A stretch of 64,000 nt of DNA from Mariniflexile sp044335535 (GCF_044335535.1 NZ_JBIQVZ010000005.1:271954-335953); one strand, 5' to 3'. Positions 34,785-43,421 are shown, numbered from the stretch's first letter. Made by a program: numbers and translations. Notes: generated by a model from the sequence alone, not told the origin.

Positions 34785-34890
34785 TACTGATTTGCTTAAA
34801 TTCTTATTGATTTATTTAAATCTCATCCTTAAGCAATTGTTTAGTTAAATTATATGTGTTTTTATGCATAAGTTTACATTGATATTATTG
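34785..34890 (+). promoter_or_regulatory. Promoter-like block shared with the surface-protein cluster
   Basis: A 26-bp stretch from TTACTGATTTGCTTAAAT matches 27506-27531 with two differences. The later TTTTTATG and GTTTACATT motifs are also kept. It lies just upstream of RNA unit 2, so it may drive it. Confidence 0.5.
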
Positions 34891-34946
34891 TAAAAGCAAT
34901 TAGTAAAGCTTGCTCTATTTATAGGAGTTTTTTATTTATATATTTT

Positions 34947-35040
34947 GTATTAGAATCGATTATTGAGGGCAATAATTTTTTAAGGAAGTGATTCTAATAC
35001 GTGTAGGTAAGGCTGTCTTAATTAAGTACAGCCTTTTCTG
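34947..35040 (+). ncRNA. Candidate small RNA, unit 2
   Basis: GTATTAGAATC (34947-34957) pairs perfectly with GATTCTAATAC (34990-35000) around a loop with TTGAGGG. Then AAGGCTGT / ACAGCCTT (35009-35016, 35028-35035) makes a terminator with a T-rich tail. Compared with unit 1, an inner stem pair has changed from T-A to C-G with pairing kept. That supports a conserved RNA structure. Confidence 0.6.
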
Positions 35041-35374
35041 TTTACTAATATGCTGATTTATTACTGCTTCGCCATACATTGTAGTGTCTCAAGGTGTCGA
35101 TTCTACTGATAAAGTTGATAAAAAAGTGTTTAAAAAATAAAAAACCAGAATGCCCTAGTAGATGAGATTACATGTCTTTTTATATTATAAGACATATGAC
35201 AAAACTATTTACGTTCTTATCCCTCAAAAATAATCTTGTTGTTGGGGTTTGTTTGATTAGATGGGATAAATAACATTATTACGTTTAATCTTTTTTTATA
35301 ACGTTTTATCGAAAAATTATCTGAGGTTCAGGTTATTAAGTTATATTTAATATTGCTATTAATCAGTTCGTATA

Positions 35375-35427
35375 AAAAACGTCAACTACTTCAATCGGCA
35401 AAACGATTGGTAGTTGGTGTTTTTTTA
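35375..35427 (+). terminator. Terminator hairpin without an upstream gene
   Basis: CAACTAC and CAATCG (35383-35397) pair with CGATTG and GTAGTTG (35404-35416) around GCAAAA, with a two-base bulge and a following T-run. The nearest upstream coding gene ends 950 bp away, so it probably ends a short untranslated transcript. Confidence 0.65.
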
Positions 35428-35534
35428 TGAGCTTATTTAAGGTTTCTTTTTTTTATAACATATTGGTAACTTTCTGTTAATGCCAATTAGAATTTTCTGC
35501 GTTAATTTTGTACTTGTTAGAATTAGTTAAATTT

Positions 35535-35580
35535 ACATTAGTTAGGGCTTCTATGTCGAAGCAAACTAATGTTTTTTTTT
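35535..35580 (+). terminator. Terminator hairpin before the enoyl-CoA hydratase gene
   Basis: ACATTAGTT (35535-35543) pairs with AACTAATGT (35564-35572), and GCTTC with GAAGC inside, then ten T. It lies 69 bp before a start codon and 25 bp after a TAATTTTG box (35503-35510), so it may be an attenuator of the downstream gene or end a very short RNA. Confidence 0.65.
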
Positions 35581-35648
35581 GTCTTGGTTTTATGTATATT
35601 CAACCTTTAAAAAGTCAAGATGAGTTTGACTAGTAAAATTGCTGAATA

Positions 35649-36401
35649 ATGACTGAACCGTATGTAACATTAAACATAAAAAACAACGTTGGTTATATAG
35701 AGTTTTTTCACCCGAATAGAAATTCTATGCCCAGTGATGTTTTAATTAAGTTAAAAGAAACCATTGAAAAAGCGGGAAATAACGAAATCATTAACGTTAT
35801 TGTATTACAAAGTGGTGGTGACAGAACGTTTTGTGCCGGTGCTAGTTTTAACGAAGTTATGGCGGTTAAAACAGCAGATGAAGGCAAGGTTTTTTTCTCT
35901 GGTTTTGCTAATGTTATTAATGCTATGCGAACTTGCCCAAAACTTATTATTGGACGTGTACAAGGAAAAACCGTTGGCGGTGGTGTAGGCTTAGCATCAG
36001 CAACCGACTATTGTTTGGCAACCAAATATGCCTCTATAAGGTTAAGTGAATTAAGTATAGGTATTGGGCCTTTTGTCATAGAGCCAGCCGTAACAAGAAA
36101 AATTGGATTAGCGGCCATGTCGCAAATGACTATAGACGCTGAAACGTTTTTTTCTGCGGAATGGGCAAAAGAAAAAGGCTTGTATGCCGATGTTTTTGAA
36201 ACCACCGAAGCTTTGGATGGCGCTATTAAAGAACTGGCCGAAAAATTAAGCACTTACAATCCTGAAGCTTTAAAACAAATGAAGTCAGTTTTTTGGGAAG
36301 GCACACAACATTGGGACACCCTTTTAGCCGAACGCGCCAAAATTAGTGGTTCTTTGGTGTTAAGTAAGTTTACTAAAAACACATTGAAGCGGTTTAGATA
36401 G
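35649..36401 (+). CDS. Enoyl-CoA hydratase/isomerase family protein
   Basis: The 250-residue crotonase-fold protein has the oxyanion-hole segments FCAGASFNEVM and GGGVGLASATDYCLA. It lacks signal or fusion domains. It probably hydrates or isomerises an enoyl-CoA intermediate; the exact substrate cannot be told (the usual catalytic Glu pair is not clearly conserved: ELSIGIGPFVIEP replaces the common E-x-x-L-G-x-x-P). In Flavobacteriaceae this gene often stands alone. It ends 41 bp from the convergent hydroxylase gene. Confidence 0.88.
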   Translation: MTEPYVTLNIKNNVGYIEFFHPNRNSMPSDVLIKLKETIEKAGNNEIINVIVLQSGGDRTFCAGASFNEVMAVKTADEGKVFFSGFANVINAMRTCPKLIIGRVQGKTVGGGVGLASATDYCLATKYASIRLSELSIGIGPFVIEPAVTRKIGLAAMSQMTIDAETFFSAEWAKEKGLYADVFETTEALDGAIKELAEKLSTYNPEALKQMKSVFWEGTQHWDTLLAERAKISGSLVLSKFTKNTLKRFR

Positions 36402-36411
36402 CTGTTAAATT

Positions 36412-36450
36412 TGCCAACTGCCAACTGCTACTGTCAACTGCTTTACTGCC
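36412..36450. repeat. Heptamer-like array between convergent genes
   Basis: Units of about 7 bp based on CCAACTG (CAGTTGG on the other strand) repeat five times with slight length slips. The array reaches across the stop codon of the hydroxylase gene (36443), the same kind of position as the array at 60521 next to rnhB. Confidence 0.6.
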
Positions 36451-38203
36451 TAATAGCCTCTTTTTTCACAATCCCTAGGCCATCATCAATCAATCGTCCA
36501 ACTTCAGGTTTGTTTTGTTTTATGGTTTCTAAATGGTTTAAGATAGCTTCACATAGTTTAGCTTCATTACCTGCAAAAGCCAGTTCGTATAGTTCCACAG
36601 GTAACAACCAATCGGTAGGATGGCTTTCAATAAGCGCTTCTAAAACTTTAGTTCTGGAAATGGTTTTGTTTTTGCCTTCACGATAGTCTCTAACTTGTTG
36701 GTAAAGCGCTTCTAATTTAATTTGTTTGTTAGATTTTTCAACATGGATGGTTTTAGAGGAAGGCATGTGGGTAATTAAATTGAAACTGTTCAAATCGGCA
36801 GGTCCAGAGAAAGCCGAAACAATGTTTTTACCAACCGCCATGTCGTAAATACCCCATTCGGGTTTAAATAAAACAGTATCACCGTGTTTTACCGTACAAT
36901 TATTAAAACTGATAAGAATTATTTTTCCTTGCAGATTTCGTTTACCAGTTATAATATCTCCTGAAACCGTAATACCGCCTTCAAACTCTAAGGTTACCGT
37001 GTTTTCTTCAAAAATATTATAAGCGCTTAAATCGCGTGGACTCATATCTTCAATCGCTAGATTAATGCCTTTTAATTTTCCGATAGGAGATCCAAATCCT
37101 TTTTTGTGGGTGTTTATACCGTGACCTACCAGTTCTTTTTCCCTATATGATAAAGCGGTTTCGCCAGTACTTTGAATATAAATAGGGTTGCCGCTATCTT
37201 CAATAACATGAGAGAAAACCCCTGAAATTTGAAGCCCTGTACTCAACTCAATGGTTCCCAAAGCTTTCGATTGAATTAATTTGGTGACACCAGAAAGTCC
37301 TCCTTTCCGCAATGCCATGGTATTGGCAAATGTTTCCAATACCAAACTTAAATGGGCAAAATTTGGTGTAACAAAAAGCTGGGGTTGTGGTTTTGTTATG
37401 TCGAAATCTTTATAAATGGCTTCAATAGTATAAGGTAGTTTTTTTACTGCATCGGTCATGCACCAAGCACTTTCACCAATAGAAGACAATAAACCGGCAC
37501 CGTAAATTTTCGGGTTTTCTAATGTTCCAATTAAGCCATACTCAACCGTCCACCAATGCAAGTTTCTTATAAGTGCCATTTCACTAGGTTCGCCCATATT
37601 ATTTTGTAGGTCCTCTACCTTTTTTTCTGCGGAAGCGATGCCTGTTTCGTTGGAGTTTGGTGCTTCTTTGATGATGGATAAATGTCTAACAGCTTCATAT
37701 AGCTCATAATCTTTGGCCGATGAAATAGCTTTACAGCCTATTTCCCCAAAGCGGCGTAAATATTCAGCATATTCAGGATTGGCAATAATAGGCGCATGTC
37801 CTGCGCCTTCATGAATAATATCTGGAGCAGGCGTGTATTCAATATGCTCTAATTGCCTAATGTCGCTCGCAATTACCAGTACATTATATGCTTGAAATTC
37901 CATAAATGCATTAGGAGGAATAAACCCATCAACCGCCACAGCTGCCCAACCTATTTTTTTTAAAATACGGTTCATGCCATACATATTGGGAATGCTATCA
38001 ATAGAAATTCCGGTTAGTTTTAAGCCTTCTATATATGATTTGTGTGCCACTTTTTTAAGAAAATCGACATTTTTACGCATCACATAGCGCCAAACCGCCT
38101 GGTCTATTGCCGAATAATTGGCATAGTTTTGTGGCTTAATAAACTGTAATAAATGTTTAGGTAAGCGATTTAATATGGGGTTTGATTCTATGGAAGTGAG
38201 CAT
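36443..38203 (-). CDS. Aromatic amino acid hydroxylase (phenylalanine 4-monooxygenase-like)
   Basis: The 586-residue protein has a catalytic domain in the N-terminal 340 residues. The iron ligands are in PDIIHEGAGHAP (two His) and HWWTVEYGLIG (Glu), as in biopterin-dependent hydroxylases. The remaining C-terminal 240 residues (GHGINTHKKGFGSPIGKLKG onward) are beta-rich and characteristic of the long Bacteroidota form, with no regulatory ACT domain. It hydroxylates Phe to Tyr using O2 and a pterin. It is preceded by a terminator (38279-38307) from the lipoprotein gene and thus likely has its own promoter. Confidence 0.92.
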   Translation of the reverse strand: MLTSIESNPILNRLPKHLLQFIKPQNYANYSAIDQAVWRYVMRKNVDFLKKVAHKSYIEGLKLTGISIDSIPNMYGMNRILKKIGWAAVAVDGFIPPNAFMEFQAYNVLVIASDIRQLEHIEYTPAPDIIHEGAGHAPIIANPEYAEYLRRFGEIGCKAISSAKDYELYEAVRHLSIIKEAPNSNETGIASAEKKVEDLQNNMGEPSEMALIRNLHWWTVEYGLIGTLENPKIYGAGLLSSIGESAWCMTDAVKKLPYTIEAIYKDFDITKPQPQLFVTPNFAHLSLVLETFANTMALRKGGLSGVTKLIQSKALGTIELSTGLQISGVFSHVIEDSGNPIYIQSTGETALSYREKELVGHGINTHKKGFGSPIGKLKGINLAIEDMSPRDLSAYNIFEENTVTLEFEGGITVSGDIITGKRNLQGKIILISFNNCTVKHGDTVLFKPEWGIYDMAVGKNIVSAFSGPADLNSFNLITHMPSSKTIHVEKSNKQIKLEALYQQVRDYREGKNKTISRTKVLEALIESHPTDWLLPVELYELAFAGNEAKLCEAILNHLETIKQNKPEVGRLIDDGLGIVKKEAIRQ

Positions 38204-38278
38204 AAAGCGTTTTGTATAATGTGTTTTAGTAAAAATACAAATTCTATATAAAATGCTTTTAAAAAGTATTGTTAAATA

Positions 38279-38307
38279 AAAAAAGCAACCGTTAAAGTTG
38301 CTTTTTT
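38279..38307 (-). terminator. Terminator after the DUF4136 lipoprotein gene
   Basis: AAAAGCAAC (38281-38289) and GTTGCTTTT (38297-38305) pair around CGTTAAA, with A-runs and T-runs on both sides, so it can work in both directions. The gene it serves ends at 38317 on the minus strand. Confidence 0.85.
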
Positions 38308-38316
38308 TATTCTGTT

Positions 38317-38865
38317 TTATGGTTGTGATCCAGGAGGATATTTTGCCATAATTTCGGCGACAAATTCTTTAATACGTTCTTCTTTTTTCTCCATGTTTTG
38401 GGTTAAGTAGCCTGTGCCCATTCCTTGCCAAACCAATTCTTTTTTGTTGGCATCAATTAGATCTATATACAACACGCCTTCTGTTCTAGTTGAAACGTTA
38501 GGTTGGTTCCATCCCCATCCCCACGGACTGTAGAAACCTCCCCAGCCCCAGCCACCGTAGCCCCAGTAGTTGTTGTAGACATCGACACGTTGGTTCGATT
38601 TGGTAAAAAGGCTGATAAGTAAATCGGGATTTTCGGATTTTGCAAAACCTTTAGCTAGCATTTCAGCTTCAATGGCTCGAAGAATTCTACGTTTATCTAA
38701 ATCGCTAATTTCAGCTTTGTCTATACCTGTTTTAAAAAAGGCAAAGGTTTTGTATGTTGAAAAATTAGCATTCTTATCATAATCGGTTGCAACCCTAACC
38801 GAGCTGCATGATGTTACCAAAATAAGCAAAGCTAAAAATGGTAATGTTTTAAGTAATTTTTTCAT
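38317..38865 (-). CDS. DUF4136 domain lipoprotein
   Basis: The 182-residue protein has a lipoprotein signal (LALLILVTSCSS). The DUF4136 domain spans about 25-175: VRVATDYDKNANFSTYKTFAF, LDKRRILRAIEAEM and GVLYIDLIDANKKELVWQG. A Gly/Trp/Tyr-rich insert (NYWGYGGWGWGGFYSPWGWG) sits in the middle, which is common in this family. It is anchored in a periplasm-facing membrane; function is unknown. Confidence 0.9.
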   Translation of the reverse strand: MKKLLKTLPFLALLILVTSCSSVRVATDYDKNANFSTYKTFAFFKTGIDKAEISDLDKRRILRAIEAEMLAKGFAKSENPDLLISLFTKSNQRVDVYNNYWGYGGWGWGGFYSPWGWGWNQPNVSTRTEGVLYIDLIDANKKELVWQGMGTGYLTQNMEKKEERIKEFVAEIMAKYPPGSQP

Positions 38866-38956
38866 AGCCGTTTAAAATTTATTAGTTTAAAAATAAATAT
38901 ATTTTTTATTAAATAGCATCAATAATCATACCAAGGGCATGTAAAATAAGGTGTCC

Positions 38957-39127
38957 TTACCTTGAGTGTTTTATCCTATTGGTTTTATTATCAAATCCAT
39001 ACGGACAATGCCTACAGCCATTTTCGCAACAATACCCTCTTTTTAATAAGTATTGCTCAGTAAAACAGCGATACCCTTCCGGCGTTAGGTAGTAGTCACC
39101 TTCTTCAATGGGGATTATTTTTTTCAT
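38957..39127 (-). CDS. Small Cys-rich protein (DUF5522-like)
   Basis: The 56-residue product starts at ATG 39127; an upstream extension is possible but unlikely. It reads GDYYLTPEGYRCFTEQYLLKRG and then CCENGCRHCPYGF, a short cluster of four Cys that suggests metal binding. It matches the small DUF5522 family, conserved in bacteria and in part of eukaryotes. Role unknown. Confidence 0.8.
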   Translation of the reverse strand: MKKIIPIEEGDYYLTPEGYRCFTEQYLLKRGYCCENGCRHCPYGFDNKTNRIKHSR

Positions 39128-39288
39128 GTACCTATAATTTATAGTTTTGTAAAGGACACATACTGTTCGCATATAATCATTCCCGTGTATGATAAAATTT
39201 TTAACATGCTTGTTTCATCTATAACAAAGATAATGTTTTTGGACTGATTTTTGAAATAGAAGGCCCAGATGAGTTCATAATATAAAAC

Positions 39289-39639
39289 ATGATTATTATT
39301 TCGAAATATTTAGTTCCTAAAGGCTATTTAGGATTTGTTTGTTATCCTTTTGTGTTTTTAAAATCGAAAGAATTAAAGGCTGATTTTGTATTGCTTAACC
39401 ATGAAAACATTCATTTAAGACAACAGATTGAGATGCTATTGATTTTTTTCTATTTGCTTTATATTATTGAGTTTTTAATACGGTTCACCCAATATAAAAA
39501 TTGGCATATTGCTTATAGAAATATCTCTTTTGAACGTGAAGCTTATGCTAACGAAACGCATTTAGATTATTTAAAACAGCGGAAATTTTGGAGTTTTTTA
39601 AAGTATCTTCGCAGCAATGAATTTCAATCTAGAACATAG
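39289..39639 (+). CDS. Small membrane protein with HExxH-like motif
   Basis: The 116-residue protein carries LLNHENIHLRQQIEML followed by a hydrophobic helix (LLIFFYLLYIIEFLIRF) and then SFEREAYANETH. HENIH is an HExxH-like zinc motif, and the downstream Glu in FEREAY could be the third ligand, like a minimal gluzincin. The protein is short for a peptidase. It overlaps the next gene by 23 bases. Function is unproven; a membrane protease-like or structural role is possible. Confidence 0.72.
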   Translation: MIIISKYLVPKGYLGFVCYPFVFLKSKELKADFVLLNHENIHLRQQIEMLLIFFYLLYIIEFLIRFTQYKNWHIAYRNISFEREAYANETHLDYLKQRKFWSFLKYLRSNEFQSRT

Positions 39640-40528
39640 TGTCAATCAGCAAATAAATGTACCTAATAATAGCGGTGTTACGCTGTATGTTAAAAGGGAA
39701 GATGCCATTCACCCTTTTGTGTCTGGCAATAAGTACCGAAAGCTTAAATACAACCTTCTTGAAGCCGAAAAATTAGGCTATAAAACGCTGCTAACTTTTG
39801 GTGGCGCTTTTTCAAATCATATTGCAGCGGTAGCTTCAGCAGGACAGCTCATGGGGTTTAAAACTATTGGGGTTATTAGGGGTGACGAGTTAAAAGAAGC
39901 TGTAAATGATAATACAACCTTGCATTTTGCACAACAAAGTGGGATGCAATTTGAGTTTGTTTCTAGAGAATCCTATAGAGAAAAAACATCAGACCTATTT
40001 ATCAAAAAATTGAAAACAAAATTTGGTGACTTTTATTTAATTCCTGAAGGTGGTACCAATACCTTGGCTATTAAAGGTTGCGAAGAAATTTTAAATGAAG
40101 ATGATAGGGGTTTCGATTATATATGTTGCGCCGTTGGAACAGGTGGCACCATATCTGGACTTATAAATTGTTCAAAACCTAGTCAACAAGTTTTAGGATT
40201 TCCAGCGTTAAAAGGTGACTTTTTAACACAAGATATTAGTAAATTTGCATTGAAAACCAATTGGGAATTGAAAACCGATTATCATTTTGGAGGTTATGCG
40301 AAAATAAATGCCAAGCTAATAACGTTTATCAACCAGTTTAAAAAAGACTATGCCATTCCTTTAGACCCCATTTATACAGGTAAAATGATGTTTGGTATTT
40401 TCGATTTAATTGAAAAAGGATATTTTCCAAAAGAATCAAAAATATTGGCAATTCATACAGGTGGTTTGCAGGGTATTACAGGAATGAATACTGTTTTGAA
40501 AAAGAAGAATTTACCATTAATAGTATAA
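39617..40528 (+). CDS. PLP-dependent ACC deaminase / D-cysteine desulfhydrase family protein
   Basis: The 303-residue PLP fold II enzyme has the Lys-bearing segment VSGNKYRKLKYN, LTFGGAFSNHIAAVASAG, and the phosphate-binding CAVGTGGTISGL. It probably degrades a D-amino acid (D-cysteine desulfhydrase is the common activity; true ACC deaminase needs further residues). It starts inside the end of the previous gene and is followed after only 4 bp by the glucosaminidase lipoprotein gene, so the run 39289-42849 is likely an operon. Confidence 0.88.
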   Translation: MNFNLEHSVNQQINVPNNSGVTLYVKREDAIHPFVSGNKYRKLKYNLLEAEKLGYKTLLTFGGAFSNHIAAVASAGQLMGFKTIGVIRGDELKEAVNDNTTLHFAQQSGMQFEFVSRESYREKTSDLFIKKLKTKFGDFYLIPEGGTNTLAIKGCEEILNEDDRGFDYICCAVGTGGTISGLINCSKPSQQVLGFPALKGDFLTQDISKFALKTNWELKTDYHFGGYAKINAKLITFINQFKKDYAIPLDPIYTGKMMFGIFDLIEKGYFPKESKILAIHTGGLQGITGMNTVLKKKNLPLIV

Positions 40529-40532
40529 TTTA

Positions 40533-41555
40533 ATGAAGAAGATAATAGTTTTTTGCTTGTTAGCAAGTTTGGTTTTAAGTTGTGGTGCTAGAAAAGCAGC
40601 GGTTAAAAAGAAAACTTCAAGTAAATCAAAAACGGAACAAGTTGTTATAAAAAAGAAACCTCAAAACAATTCGGAAGAAGGGGGTAAAGAGGAAGTTGTA
40701 AATGGTGTAGGAGTTAAAATAACATCAACCGACGAATATATTGCTCTTTTTAAATCCATCGCACAAGAAGAAATGCGATTATATGGTATACCAGCAAGTA
40801 TAACTTTGGCGCAGGGTATTTTAGAGTCGAATTCAGGGAAAGGTAGACTTGCTGTTGAAGCCAATAACCATTTTGGGATTAAATGCCATGACTGGACTGG
40901 AGACAGGATTTATCATGATGATGATGCTTCACAAGAATGTTTCAGAAAATATAACGATTCCAAATATTCATATAGAGACCATTCGTTGTTTTTAAAACAG
41001 CGATCCCGCTACGCTGCGTTATTCAAACTTAAAAAAGAAGATTATAAAGGTTGGGCAAGGGAATTAAAAAAAGCAGGGTATGCGACCGATAAAAAATACC
41101 CAGATAAGATAATAAGCTTGATAAACCGATACAGTTTACATAAATATGATGAAGAAGTTTTGGGTGATGTTTATGTCAAATATGAAGAGGAAATAGGTGA
41201 TTTTTCAATATATTATGTCGAAAAGGGAGACTCAATGTATTCCATTTCCAAAAAGTTTAATATTTCTGTAAATGAACTCAAAGCGTTGAATGATTTAACA
41301 ACTACAACACTTAGTATTGGTCAGAAATTAAGAATAAATAAAAATACAAATAATACTGTTGCAGTTGGTTCAAATCAAAAAACAGCAGTAAAAGAAGTGG
41401 TAGCATATCGTTCCCATATTGTTGAAAAAGGGGAGACCTTATATTCCATTTCAAAACGATATAATATGACTGTTTCAGAACTTCAACAAATGAATGGTTT
41501 AAGCAATACCGCCTTAAATATTGGGCAAGAACTTCAAGTGAAACCGGCAAATTAA
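40533..41555 (+). CDS. Glucosaminidase lipoprotein with two LysM domains
   Basis: The 340-residue protein has a lipoprotein signal (LLASLVLSCGA), a basic low-complexity linker, a glucosaminidase domain (about 65-215; IPASITLAQGILESNSGKG with the catalytic Glu, NNHFGIKCH, YRDHSLFLKQRSRY) and two LysM domains (about 225-275 and 290-340). It should cleave N-acetylglucosamine links in peptidoglycan, bound to the wall by LysM. It is in the same run as the PLP enzyme and hemL. Confidence 0.93.
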   Translation: MKKIIVFCLLASLVLSCGARKAAVKKKTSSKSKTEQVVIKKKPQNNSEEGGKEEVVNGVGVKITSTDEYIALFKSIAQEEMRLYGIPASITLAQGILESNSGKGRLAVEANNHFGIKCHDWTGDRIYHDDDASQECFRKYNDSKYSYRDHSLFLKQRSRYAALFKLKKEDYKGWARELKKAGYATDKKYPDKIISLINRYSLHKYDEEVLGDVYVKYEEEIGDFSIYYVEKGDSMYSISKKFNISVNELKALNDLTTTTLSIGQKLRINKNTNNTVAVGSNQKTAVKEVVAYRSHIVEKGETLYSISKRYNMTVSELQQMNGLSNTALNIGQELQVKPAN

Positions 41556-41562
41556 AATACAC

Positions 41563-42849
41563 ATGAATTATACAAGAAGTAGTGCTTTATTCGCACAAGC
41601 CGAAAAGGTGATTCCTGGAGGAGTAAACTCGCCTGTTAGGGCATTTAAGGGTGTTGGCGGAACGCCCATCTTTGTAAAAGAAGCCAAAGGCGCCTATTTA
41701 TATGACGAAGATGGAAACCGGTTAATTGACTATATAAATTCGTGGGGACCTATGATTCTAGGCCATGCTTACCAACCTGTTGTTGATGCGGTTGTTGAAA
41801 AAGCAAAAAAAGGGACGTCGTTTGGAATGCCTACCGAAATTGAAACGCAGATTGCTGAATTAGCAGTTTCCATGGTGCCAAATATTGATAAAATTCGTTT
41901 TGTAAACTCAGGTACCGAGGCTTGTATGAGTGCGGTCCGTTTGGCAAGAGGATTTTCTAAAAAAGACAAAATTATAAAGTTTGCAGGGTGTTATCATGGG
42001 CATAGCGATTCGTTTTTAATTCAAGCGGGTAGTGGTGCGAGCACTTTTGGAACCCCCAACAGCCCAGGTGTAACACAGGGTACGGCAAAAGACACATTGT
42101 TGGCACGTTATAACGATATTGAAAATGTTAAGCAATTAATAGAAGCTAACAAAAATGAGATTGCCTGTATCATTATAGAACCTGTAGCAGGTAATATGGG
42201 TTGTGTGCCACCAAAGGAAGGTTTTTTAAAAGCATTAAGAACTTTATGTGATGCCAATAATATATTACTGATTTTTGATGAGGTGATGACGGGATTTCGT
42301 TTGGCAAAAGGTGGAGCGCAAGAGCTGTTTGATATCAACGCAGATATTGTTTGCTTTGGAAAAGTTATAGGTGGTGGCTTGCCAGTCGGCGCTTTTGCAG
42401 CTAGAAATGAAATTATGAACGAGTTAGCTCCGGTAGGGCCCGTATATCAAGCAGGGACTTTAAGTGGAAATCCATTAGCCATGGCGGCAGGTTTAGCTAT
42501 GTTAACCGAATTGAACAACGATGTAGATGTTTTTAATCGTTTAGCTGAAAAAACAGAATATTTACATAAGGGAATTGCACAAGTTTTAAATGAAAATAAG
42601 GTTGTTCACACGATAAACAGAGTCGGTTCTATGATTTCGGTGCATTTTGATGCAACACCTGTGGTAGATTTTGAAACAGCTGCTAAAGGAAATAACGACA
42701 CGTTTAAAAAATTCTTTCATGGTTTGCTTCAGGAAGGTGTTTACATTGCGCCAAGTGCTTTTGAAACTTGGTTTATCACCGATGCTTTGTCTTATAGCGA
42801 TTTAGATTTTACTATAGAAGCTGTAATGAAAGTAGCAAAAACACTATAA
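41563..42849 (+). CDS. hemL: Glutamate-1-semialdehyde 2,1-aminomutase
   Basis: The 428-residue PLP enzyme has RSSALFAQAEKVIPGGVNSP, FVNSGTEACMSAVRLAR, FDEVMTGFR and the PLP-Lys segment CFGKVIGGGLPVGAF. It makes 5-aminolevulinate, the first committed tetrapyrrole precursor in the C5 pathway. Length is normal. The start is 7 bp after the previous stop and a strong terminator follows, so it is the last gene of the operon. Confidence 0.96.
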   Translation: MNYTRSSALFAQAEKVIPGGVNSPVRAFKGVGGTPIFVKEAKGAYLYDEDGNRLIDYINSWGPMILGHAYQPVVDAVVEKAKKGTSFGMPTEIETQIAELAVSMVPNIDKIRFVNSGTEACMSAVRLARGFSKKDKIIKFAGCYHGHSDSFLIQAGSGASTFGTPNSPGVTQGTAKDTLLARYNDIENVKQLIEANKNEIACIIIEPVAGNMGCVPPKEGFLKALRTLCDANNILLIFDEVMTGFRLAKGGAQELFDINADIVCFGKVIGGGLPVGAFAARNEIMNELAPVGPVYQAGTLSGNPLAMAAGLAMLTELNNDVDVFNRLAEKTEYLHKGIAQVLNENKVVHTINRVGSMISVHFDATPVVDFETAAKGNNDTFKKFFHGLLQEGVYIAPSAFETWFITDALSYSDLDFTIEAVMKVAKTL

Positions 42850-42854
42850 AAAAG

Positions 42855-42887
42855 AAAGCGCATTTCTAAATAAATGAAATGCGCTTT
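42855..42887 (+). terminator. Terminator after hemL
   Basis: AAAGCGCATTTC and GAAATGCGCTTT form a perfect 12-bp stem around TAAATAAAT. It lies 5 bp after the hemL stop. Confidence 0.9.
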
Positions 42888-42924
42888 ACATTAACAAACT
42901 AAACTAACTAAACCAACCAAACTA

Positions 42925-42944
42925 AGAGACTGTCTAAGTTTTTA
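42925..42944. repeat. Solo end of a family B element
   Basis: AGAGACTGTCTAAG followed by T-rich DNA matches the variant end seen at 61437-61450 and, less closely, the ends at 52874 and 53037. It abuts the stop codon of the 42942-43421 gene. Confidence 0.5.
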
Positions 42945-43421
42945 TTGCTTTTTTGGGCCATCGCTTCTCTTATTGCCATCACGCTTTTTCATGCCACTAG
43001 CTTTTTGTGCCATTTTTGCTTGATATTTTTCCCACTTATCAAATTGCTCTTCGTTTAAAATTTTTTTCATTTTGGCTTTCATAGCAATTTGATGGTCAAG
43101 CTTAGCATTTTTCATGGCAAGACGTTGTTCTTCCGAAGGTTTTTCCATGTTGTCACTTTCTTTTTTTGCCCTAAAGGTGTCCATCATTTCTTTACGCTTG
43201 GTAGCATTTTCAAGATTTATGGCATAAATTTCTTTTTGCTGTGCTTCATTTAAATCTAAATGTAAGGTCATTTTTTTTGTTCGAAGATTTGCCGTTTCTT
43301 CTGGGGTCAAATCACTCATTCTTTGAGCTCTTTCTTCGCGGTTTGGGCGTTCTTTCATACCCTCTTGAGCAAAGCTTTGAATAGATACTAAAGCTAGTGC
43401 AATTACTATAAGTCTTTTCAT
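42942..43421 (-). CDS. Hypothetical secreted Spy-like protein (DUF4890-like)
   Basis: The 159-residue protein has a signal peptide (ALALVSIQSFAQ). It is very rich in Lys, Glu and Met, with LTPEETANLRTKKMTLHLDL and LNEEQFDKWEKYQAKM. Two such LxxEQ-type blocks in a helical protein resemble Spy/CpxP periplasmic chaperone-like proteins. Its stop codon touches a family B repeat end. It is probably a periplasmic stress or metal-response protein; assignment is by pattern only. Confidence 0.65.
   Translation of the reverse strand: MKRLIVIALALVSIQSFAQEGMKERPNREERAQRMSDLTPEETANLRTKKMTLHLDLNEAQQKEIYAINLENATKRKEMMDTFRAKKESDNMEKPSEEQRLAMKNAKLDHQIAMKAKMKKILNEEQFDKWEKYQAKMAQKASGMKKRDGNKRSDGPKKQ

Larger units (their letters stand above)
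34419..35648. other. 1.2-kb non-coding, structure-rich region
   Basis: There is no supported gene. In order it holds: an RNA-like unit with terminator (34603-34690), a promoter-like block copied from 27.5 kb (34785-34890), a homologous RNA-like unit with terminator (34947-35040), a third hairpin terminator (35375-35427) and a fourth (35535-35580). Four terminators without coding sequence suggest several short transcripts. Confidence 0.65.
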
